A stretch of DNA of 9,089 nt from Bacillota bacterium (GTDB taxonomy: Bacteria; Bacillota; Clostridia; Christensenellales; CAG-138), in the NCBI GenBank assembly GCA_023458615.1, contig JAEWYV010000214.1, forward strand, positions 1 through 9,089, in the 5' to 3' direction. Both the position numbers and the translations under genes were made by a program. Shown one piece after another: positions 1 to 4,605 of the stretch (the first letter of the stretch is position 1; each line of letters opens with the position of its first letter). The notes beneath the pieces were generated by a model that had not been told where the DNA came from, searched no databases, and saw only the letters and a list, made by a program, of their open reading frames with translations.

Positions 1-612
1 CAGTTCCGCGCCGTTGAGCTGATAAATCTCCTCCAGCTGTTTTTCGCCCAGCGAGCGCTCGGTTAAGAACGCGATGAGCGGGATTCCAACGAGGCTCAGC
101 CCCAACCGCACGAGCGTAAACACAGGCCCCATGCTCGCCGCCTCAAACGCAAGCAGCGGTATCTTCGTTGTCGACCAGGCACCGATGAAGATCAGCACGT
201 TAGTGAGGCTGCTGCCCTTTTTGAGCATGACGCCCGCAAACGGAAACGCCGCATAGAGCGGGCCCGCCGCCGCGGAGCCGAGCAGAAACGCGATGAGTAC
301 GCCCTTAAAGCCGGAGCCCTTGCCGGTGTATTTCATCATGGTGGCGCGATCCACCCAAACATCCAGCAGTCCCAGCAGAATAAAGATCGGCGGGAGAACA
401 GAGAGCATCTCCTTAAAACTGCCGATGGTGTTGTTCAGCGCCTTTTGCCCAATCTCCGGCAGAATCAGCCCCGTGACCGCCCCCGCCGCAAGCAGGAGAA
501 AGAACGCGCCATATCGCTTGAAAAACGCCTTTGTCTTGGAGACGGGCTGCTCCGGCTGACCGCCGTTTGCGCCCTGAAGATTCGGATTCATCTGCTTTAT
601 CTGTTCGCTCAT
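1..612 (-). CDS. Half-size permease (second of a pair), 3' end cut by the window edge
   Basis: The frame is open from the ATG at 612 to base 1 (204 codons, no stop), so the C-terminus lies outside the window. The N-terminus is hydrophilic, followed by about five hydrophobic segments near residues 35-52, 70-87, 103-130, 137-155 and 163-183. Residues 110-133 (LLGS....P...AFP.A...LK.G) align without gaps to residues 80-103 of the upstream gene product, so the two are homologous halves. This fits the predicted-permease family (COG0701/DUF318 type), in which a full-length protein has two such halves; the substrate is unknown. The start codon overlaps the upstream stop (ATGA), which implies translational coupling. 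The C-terminal residues visible here are hydrophilic and probably near the natural end. The family call is from remembered motif style, not a search. Confidence 0.7.
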   Translation of the reverse strand, partial: MSEQIKQMNPNLQGANGGQPEQPVSKTKAFFKRYGAFFLLLAAGAVTGLILPEIGQKALNNTIGSFKEMLSVLPPIFILLGLLDVWVDRATMMKYTGKGSGFKGVLIAFLLGSAAAGPLYAAFPFAGVMLKKGSSLTNVLIFIGAWSTTKIPLLAFEAASMGPVFTLVRLGLSLVGIPLIAFLTERSLGEKQLEEIYQLNGAEL

Positions 613-1088
613 GCCAGCACCACCCCCATCACAACCGCAACCACGAAGGAATAGAGAAACGCCGCGCCGTTTCGCGTCAGCGTTGCGCGCAGGCCAAATG
701 TCTTTTTCTCAATCGGAATCGTGATGATGCCAACCATCATCAACGTGGACACAAACGCCGCAAGCTGCATATAGCCCGCCCCGCTCTTGAGCAGCGCCGC
801 CGCAAGCGGAAAGGCGACAAACCCAGGCATCAGCGTCACAGAGCCCAGCAGCGCCGCCGCAAGGATGCCTAAGAACCCGCTCTCGGAGCCGAGCAGTTTT
901 CGAATGGTCTCCGGCGGGAAGATGGCAAGCGCAAAAGCGATGATCAAGAAGATTGTGAGCAGCTGCGGAAGGATGTTTTCAAATGCCTTCCAGGCTTTCT
1001 TGAGCGCCATCTTGGTCTTTTGCCGATCCTTAAAAAAGGAGATCGCAAGGCCGACGATGGCAAGCGCATAGAGAATGTAGGTGAACAA
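609..1088 (-). CDS. Half-size permease (first of a pair), TTG start
   Basis: Small integral membrane protein of 159 residues with about four hydrophobic segments (roughly 2-19, 40-58, 72-100, 106-125) and a final one at 143-159. The motif LLGS....P...AFP.A...LK.G at residues 80-103 recurs ungapped in the following gene, supporting paired half-permeases of the COG0701/DUF318 type. Start choice: a GGAGG lies at 1097-1101, and the TTG at 1086-1088 sits 8 bases downstream. A longer reading from TTG 1103 would place that binding site inside the gene, and the ATG at 1108-1110 is out of frame. The stop at 609 overlaps the ATG of the next gene. A 5' leader of roughly 155 bases precedes it, with promoter and operator at 1231-1279. 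A role in export of a metal(loid) or small solute is possible, but nothing in the sequence shows it. Confidence 0.75.
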   Translation of the reverse strand: MFTYILYALAIVGLAISFFKDRQKTKMALKKAWKAFENILPQLLTIFLIIAFALAIFPPETIRKLLGSESGFLGILAAALLGSVTLMPGFVAFPLAAALLKSGAGYMQLAAFVSTLMMVGIITIPIEKKTFGLRATLTRNGAAFLYSFVVAVVMGVVLA

Positions 1089-1177
1089 TCCGCGTTCCTC
1101 CAAAGTTCATAATATCGTTGTTTTAAAAAGAGTGGTTCGTCAATTGCTTTATTGTAACCAATTAAATCGAAGAACAT

Positions 1178-1193
1178 AGTTGTTTTTACAACT
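1178..1193. repeat. Inverted repeat in the permease leader
   Basis: Perfect 6-base arms, AGTTGT and ACAACT, around a TTTT loop (AAAA on the minus strand), in the AT-rich leader between the permease promoter and its start codon. The stem is short and followed by no T-tract on the minus strand, so it is not an obvious terminator. It could be a weak RNA hairpin or a second protein site. Confidence 0.35.
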
Positions 1194-1230
1194 CGCGTGG
1201 TCAAGATCCCAGCGTAAAGTGCAAGAAAAT

Positions 1231-1245
1231 AACGAAAGTTTCGTT
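1231..1245. promoter_or_regulatory. Perfect 7-1-7 inverted repeat, probable operator of the permease pair
   Basis: AACGAAA and TTTCGTT flank a single central base. The site lies 5 bases downstream of the -10 at 1251-1256 on the minus strand, so it covers the expected transcription start. A repressor bound there would block initiation. The motif is not one I can assign to a known regulator, and no regulator gene is seen beside it in this window. Confidence 0.6.
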
Positions 1246-1250
1246 GTTTG

Positions 1251-1279
1251 AGCATACGATTTCGCCGTTGGGTTGTCAA
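1251..1279 (-). promoter_or_regulatory. Sigma-A-type promoter for the permease pair
   Basis: On the minus strand, TTGACA (1274-1279) and TATGCT (1251-1256) are separated by exactly 17 bases. The -35 is perfect and the -10 matches 4 of 6. It points at the permease genes and lies downstream of the feo operon terminator, so the pair is a separate transcription unit. Confidence 0.7.
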
Positions 1280-1329
1280 GCGCGCCGGGTGATCTAGGCA
1301 CAAAGCAATGCCCATCGGAAGGAGTAAGC

Positions 1330-1358
1330 AAAAAAACCGCCGAATCTTTCCGGCGGTT
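1330..1358 (-). terminator. Rho-independent terminator of the feo operon
   Basis: On the minus strand an 8-base stem (AACCGCCG with CGGCGGTT) is followed by seven T residues (A 1330-1336 on the plus strand). It begins 9 bases after the stop of the small Cys-rich gene and closes the feo operon. Confidence 0.88.
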
Positions 1359-1367
1359 ATCTGTGCT

Positions 1368-1520
1368 TTATTCGCTATCCTTCTTTTTGTTTGCCTCTGC
1401 GCAGCGGGCGCAGTCCCCCGAACAGCCATGGCATCCGCTCTTATGCGTCGCCATCCGCCGCACGGCGAGGACGACCACAACCACGATGAGCAGGATGAGC
1501 GCAATATCCAGAAACTTCAT
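1368..1520 (-). CDS. Small FeoB-associated Cys-rich membrane protein
   Basis: A 50-residue protein: one hydrophobic segment at residues 4-20 rich in Leu, Ile and Val, then a basic stretch (RR), then a cysteine cluster with Cys at 30, 33, 37 and 40 (CxxCxxxCxxC) and a charged tail KKKDSE. This architecture, directly after feoB, matches the FeoB-associated Cys-rich membrane protein family found in Firmicutes. Its function is not established; metal binding or assembly with FeoB in the membrane is inference. The ATG at 1518-1520 is chosen over an upstream start inside feoB because a GGGGG run ends about 10 bases before it and the family begins at this hydrophobic helix. It starts one base after the feoB stop, so it is probably coupled to feoB translation, and it is followed by a terminator. 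Confidence 0.85.
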   Translation of the reverse strand: MKFLDIALILLIVVVVVLAVRRMATHKSGCHGCSGDCARCAEANKKKDSE

Positions 1521-1521
1521 A

Positions 1522-3525
1522 TCAGAACAATCCCCCGATCTGGTAGGCCGCATACGCGACCACCCAAGCAATCACGCATTGCATCACCACAACGCCAAGC
1601 GTTGCAATGCCGCTCTTTAGTTCCTTACGCACGGTCGCAATCGCCGCAACACAAGGCGTATACAGCAGCGTAAAGAGCAGAAAACTCACGGCGGAAAGCG
1701 TGGTAAAGAGGCTCGGCAGTGCCAGATGCAGCGTTGCTATGCCCGTGCCCATGAGCACGGCGAGCGTGCTGACCACCGCCTCCTTGGCGACAAAACCGGA
1801 GATGAGCGACGTTGCTACGCGCCAATCCGCAAAGCCCAAAGGCCGGAAGATCGGCGCAATCAGCTGACCAATCAGTGCAAGCAGGCTATCCGCGCTCGAT
1901 GTTACAACATTGAGCCGGAGATCGAACGTCTGCAAAAACCAAATGACGATGCTGGCGAGCAAAATAATCGTAAACGCGCGCTCTAAAAAGTCCTTCGCCT
2001 TTTCCCAAAGCAGCAGAACGACATTCTTGGGCGACGGCATGCGGTAGTTCGGCAGTTCCATGACAAACGGCACCGGCTCGCCGCGAAACGCGGTTCCTTT
2101 GAGCAGCAGCGCAACCAGAACGCCGAGAACGATGCCCGCGGCATAAAGCCCGATCATCACCAGCGCCTGATAACGCGCAAAGAACGCCGCGCAGAACACC
2201 GCATAGATCGGAATCTTTGCCGAGCAGCTCATAAACGGGGTCAGCAAAATCGTCATCTTGCGGTCGCGGTCGGAGGCAAGCGTTCGCGTCGCCATAATCG
2301 CGGGCACCGAGCAGCCAAAGCCGATCAACATCGGCACAAAGCTGCGCCCGGATAGGCCGATTTTGCGCAACAGCCGATCCATAACAAACGCGATGCGCGC
2401 CATATAGCCCGTATCTTCGAGAATCGAGAGGAAGAAGAACAGCGTCACCACGATGGGCAAAAAGCTCACCACGCTGCCAACCCCGGCGAAGATACCGTCG
2501 ATCACGAGACTCTTGACCACGGGGTTGATGCCATATGCGGTTAGCCCCTTGTCTACAAGTCCCGTCAGCGCCGATATGCCGGATGTTAAAAGGTCGGAAA
2601 GCGAACTGCCGATGACATTAAACGTCAGCCAGAAGACGAGGAACATCACGCCGAAAAACACCGGCAGCGCCGTATATTTTCCTGTTAGAATGCGGTCGAT
2701 TTGAACGCTGCGCTTGTGCTCCTTGCTCTCGTGACTCTTGATGACCGAGGCGCGGATGACGCCCTCGATAAACGTATATCGCATGTCCGCGAGGGCTTCG
2801 TTGCGCTCAAATCCCGTCTCATGCTCCATCTCCACAACGCTGTGTTCAATGAGCTCCAGCTCGTTTTGATCCAGCTCCAACCGCATCGCAAGAAGCTCGT
2901 CCCCCTCGATGAGCTTGGTTGCGCAAAAGCGCGGCGAAACGCCGATCGAGCGCGCGTGATCCTCTATGACATGCGCAACCGAATGGATGCAGCGGTGCAC
3001 CGCGCCATCCGGACAAAAATCTTGAACGGTCGGCATCTGGCGGCGCTTAACCACGCTGATGGCCTGGCTGATGAGTTCGGAGACGCCCTCATTCTTCGCG
3101 GCGGCGATGGGCACAACGGGCACACCAAGCTGCTGGCTCATGAGCTGGACATCGATTGAGCCTCCGTTTTCGCGCACCTCGTCCATCATATTGAGCGCAA
3201 CCACCATCGGAATCCTTAGCTCTAAAAGTTGCAGGGTTAGATAGAGGTTCCGCTCGATATTCGTCGCGTCTACGATGTTGATGATGCCATCCGGCTTGCC
3301 GTCGAGGATGAAATCCCGCGAAACGATCTCCTCCTGCGTATAGGGGCGGATGGAGTAGATGCCCGGCAGATCCACCACACTCGCGTCTTTAACGCCGCGT
3401 ATCTCCCCCATCTTCTGATCCACCGTCACGCCCGGAAAGTTTCCGACATGCTGATTGGACCCCGTAAGCGCATTGAACAGCGTCGTCTTGCCCGAGTTCT
3501 GGTTTCCCGCAAGCGCAAATATCAT
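1522..3525 (-). CDS. feoB: Ferrous iron transporter FeoB
   Basis: Inner-membrane Fe(II) importer with an N-terminal GTPase, 667 residues from the chosen start, within the usual size range. G1 P-loop GNQNSGKT at 7-14, G2 region NFPGVTV at 29-35, G3 DLPG at 52-55, G4 NMMD at 112-115, G5-like AAAK at 141-144. A helical spacer follows, then membrane segments from about residue 285. The gate regions are clear: GFGCSVPA at 402-409, ISGFVAKEAVVS at 575-586 and YTPCVAAI at 622-629. ATG 3525 is preferred to the ATG at 3567, because FeoB proteins begin right before the P-loop and a GAGGG lies about 8 bases upstream. Gene order is feoA-feoB-small Cys-rich protein. Its first 137 bases also lie in the open feoA frame, which is abnormal. 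Expression is probably iron-repressed through the site at 3849-3866. Confidence 0.97.
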   Translation of the reverse strand: MIFALAGNQNSGKTTLFNALTGSNQHVGNFPGVTVDQKMGEIRGVKDASVVDLPGIYSIRPYTQEEIVSRDFILDGKPDGIINIVDATNIERNLYLTLQLLELRIPMVVALNMMDEVRENGGSIDVQLMSQQLGVPVVPIAAAKNEGVSELISQAISVVKRRQMPTVQDFCPDGAVHRCIHSVAHVIEDHARSIGVSPRFCATKLIEGDELLAMRLELDQNELELIEHSVVEMEHETGFERNEALADMRYTFIEGVIRASVIKSHESKEHKRSVQIDRILTGKYTALPVFFGVMFLVFWLTFNVIGSSLSDLLTSGISALTGLVDKGLTAYGINPVVKSLVIDGIFAGVGSVVSFLPIVVTLFFFLSILEDTGYMARIAFVMDRLLRKIGLSGRSFVPMLIGFGCSVPAIMATRTLASDRDRKMTILLTPFMSCSAKIPIYAVFCAAFFARYQALVMIGLYAAGIVLGVLVALLLKGTAFRGEPVPFVMELPNYRMPSPKNVVLLLWEKAKDFLERAFTIILLASIVIWFLQTFDLRLNVVTSSADSLLALIGQLIAPIFRPLGFADWRVATSLISGFVAKEAVVSTLAVLMGTGIATLHLALPSLFTTLSAVSFLLFTLLYTPCVAAIATVRKELKSGIATLGVVVMQCVIAWVVAYAAYQIGGLF

Positions 3526-3760
3526 ATCCCGATCCCTCTTCCTCAAACAGCGCGATGTTTCGCGCATCGTCCTTTCGCAACGTCAGCTCATATCCGCGCA
3601 CGCAGATCTCAATTGGATCGCCAAGCGGCGCAATTTTAATCATCGTTACCTTCGTCTTGGGGATCAGCCCCATATCCAACAGGCGAAGCCTTAGCGCGCC
3701 TTCACCGTGAACGGCCTGTATGGTTCCGGCTTTTCCAATGCCTAATTCGTCCAGTGTCAT
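3389..3760 (-). CDS. feoA: FeoA, SH3-like partner of FeoB, with an abnormal C-terminal overrun
   Basis: Residues 1-75 are a typical FeoA domain: MTLDELGIGKAG start, the LRLRLLDMGLIP motif at 23-34, then PIEICVRGYELTLRKDDARNIAL. FeoA is a small cytosolic protein needed for Fe(II) uptake by FeoB. FeoA usually ends near this point at about 75-80 residues; here the frame runs on to a TAA at 3389, giving 123 residues and overlapping feoB by 137 bases in another frame. The extra residues read the feoB P-loop DNA out of frame and resemble no FeoA extension I know. One extra G in the GAGGG tract near 3536 would place a TGA at 3522-3524, overlapping the feoB ATG in the common ATGA arrangement. So this is either a real frame change, an assembly error, or an extended protein. 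A GGAG about 14 bases upstream is a weak, distant binding site. Confidence 0.88.
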   Translation of the reverse strand: MTLDELGIGKAGTIQAVHGEGALRLRLLDMGLIPKTKVTMIKIAPLGDPIEICVRGYELTLRKDDARNIALFEEEGSGYDICACGKPELGQDDAVQCAYGVQSACRKLSGRDGGSEDGGDTRR

Positions 3761-3848
3761 AGTTATTTTTTCTGCTCCGTGCTCTCTGGGTTTGGTCTTT
3801 GTCTGGTTACTCTACGGCAGTTTGGCGATTCAATCCTTAGCCGCATCC

Positions 3849-3866
3849 AGTTAGATTTCTCTAACT
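3849..3866. promoter_or_regulatory. Inverted repeat, probable DtxR-type iron operator of feoA
   Basis: Perfect 7-base arms AGTTAGA and TCTAACT around TTTC. The halves resemble the TTAG/CTAA halves of DtxR/IdeR operators. The site starts 9 bases downstream of the feoA -10, over the expected start of transcription, and a DtxR-family regulator gene is divergently transcribed next door. Binding is inferred from sequence and position only. Confidence 0.7.
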
Positions 3867-3875
3867 TGCGTATGG

Positions 3876-3904
3876 AGTTTACAGCGTCTACCCATGTTTG
3901 TCAA
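3876..3904 (-). promoter_or_regulatory. Promoter of the feo operon
   Basis: On the minus strand a perfect TTGACA (3899-3904), a 17-base spacer, and TAAACT (3876-3881, 4 of 6). The expected start is near 3869, giving a leader of about 110 bases before feoA. The inverted repeat at 3849-3866 overlaps the start region, as expected for iron repression. Confidence 0.75.
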
Positions 3905-3950
3905 TCCTTTTTTCCGTGAGAATAACGCTTTCGACCAAATGTTCGTAAAA

Positions 3951-3967
3951 GTCCGATTCTGTCCGAT
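3951..3967. repeat. Short direct repeat upstream of the DtxR-like gene promoter
   Basis: GTCCGAT occurs twice, at 3951-3957 and 3961-3967. The 10-base period is one helical turn, and the pair sits 6 bases upstream of the regulator's -35. It could be an activator or autoregulatory site on one face of the DNA; it does not resemble the feo operator. Confidence 0.35.
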
Positions 3968-3973
3968 AAATGC

Positions 3974-4002
3974 TTGAAATTCACGCGGCAGGGGTGTAGC
4001 AT
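3974..4002 (+). promoter_or_regulatory. Promoter of the DtxR-like regulator
   Basis: TTGAAA (3974-3979, 5 of 6) and TAGCAT (3997-4002, 4 of 6) are separated by 17 bases, and the regulator's ATG is about 26 bases downstream of the -10. No DtxR-like inverted repeat overlaps it, so there is no visible autoregulation by the same type of site. Confidence 0.55.
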
Positions 4003-4028
4003 AGAGTTTATGAAACGGGGGTGCAGAC

Positions 4029-4400
4029 ATGCAGGTTAACGAGTCAATAGAAGATTATCTCGAACAAATCCTGATTCAGCAGGAGAAGTGCGGCTGCGCG
4101 CGCTCCGTGGATATCGCCACCAGCCTTGGCGTAACCAAAGCGAGCGTTTCGCACGCAACCAAGCTCCTGCGCGAGAATTTTTATATTCATATGGATGATG
4201 ACAAGTGCATCACCCTCACCGAAACCGGACGGGAGATTGCCGAGAGCATGTATCAGCGGCATCGCGTGCTTGCGCAGTTTTTAATGCGCTTGGGTGTGCA
4301 GGAAGAGACCGCATTTGCGGATGCCTGCCGCATGGAGCACGACATCTCCGCGGAGACCTTCTCGGCCATTTGTCGCCACGCGGAAAAGGGCTGGGACTGA
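4029..4400 (+). CDS. DtxR/MntR-family metal-dependent repressor, probably iron-responsive
   Basis: A 123-residue protein with an N-terminal winged helix (about 4-65; recognition-helix region VTKASVSHATKLL at 35-47) and a dimerization domain (70-123). It has no C-terminal SH3-like domain and is slightly shorter than MntR (about 142). By alignment with MntR and DtxR from memory, the metal ligands visible are Asp9, Glu12, His78, Cys100, Glu103 and His104. The segment DACRMEH at 98-104 matches the Cys-containing site of DtxR/IdeR rather than the Glu of MntR, whereas Asp9 is MntR-like. Together with its divergent placement from feoA, this suggests an Fe(II)-dependent repressor of feo. A GGGGG run ends 8 bases before ATG 4029; an ATG at 4010 opens only a nine-codon frame. 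A terminator follows. Confidence 0.9.
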   Translation: MQVNESIEDYLEQILIQQEKCGCARSVDIATSLGVTKASVSHATKLLRENFYIHMDDDKCITLTETGREIAESMYQRHRVLAQFLMRLGVQEETAFADACRMEHDISAETFSAICRHAEKGWD

Positions 4401-4414
4401 GGAAAAGCAAACAC

Positions 4415-4446
4415 AAAAGCCATCTGCTTGCCGCAGATGGCTTTTT
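4415..4446. terminator. Bidirectional terminator between the regulator and ftsQ
   Basis: Nine-base perfect stem (GCCATCTGC with GCAGATGGC) and a 5-base loop, flanked by AAAA on the left and TTTTT on the right. It therefore works as a terminator on the plus strand for the regulator (15 bases after its stop) and, with TTTT on the other strand, for the converging ftsQ gene. Confidence 0.88.
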
Positions 4447-4462
4447 GTTTGGTCCATCTTGT

Positions 4463-4605
4463 AAGTCATCCCCGCCAAACTCCGATATCTTTTCTAAAAA
4501 AAGATATCACTTCTCTTTACCCTTGGAAGTCATCCCCACCAAACCACCGATATCTTTTCTAAAAAAGATATCACTTCTCTTTACCCTTGGAAATCATCCC
4601 CGCCG
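4463..4605. repeat. Tandem duplication of the ftsQ 3' end, 64-base unit, with AT-rich hairpins
   Basis: Two 64-base units (4463-4526 and 4527-4590) are nearly identical, differing by one substitution and small indels, and a third partial copy (4591-4605) lies inside the last codons of the ftsQ-like gene. Each unit, read on the minus strand, contains a copy of the gene's final codons and TAA stop (the 4463 copy's own stop is lost at its edge). Each full unit also carries a perfect 10-base inverted repeat, GATATCTTTT with AAAAGATATC (4484-4508 and 4549-4572). The hairpins lack a following T-tract, so they are not standard terminators. The copies are fresh enough to suggest recent slippage or unequal recombination. 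Confidence 0.9.

Noticed and set aside
944..1504. Minus-strand open frame of 186 codons spanning the permease leader
   Set aside because: It overlaps the Cys-rich gene, the feo terminator and the permease in other frames. Its protein-like middle part (1104-1255) begins at the permease -10 box, so it would not be on the transcript, and it has no binding site.
3526..3567. 14-codon N-terminal extension of FeoB
   Set aside because: FeoB proteins begin just before the P-loop, and the binding site lies inside this extension.
4463..4605. CRISPR array
   Set aside because: The units are directly tandem with no unique spacers, and each contains a copy of the adjacent gene's end.
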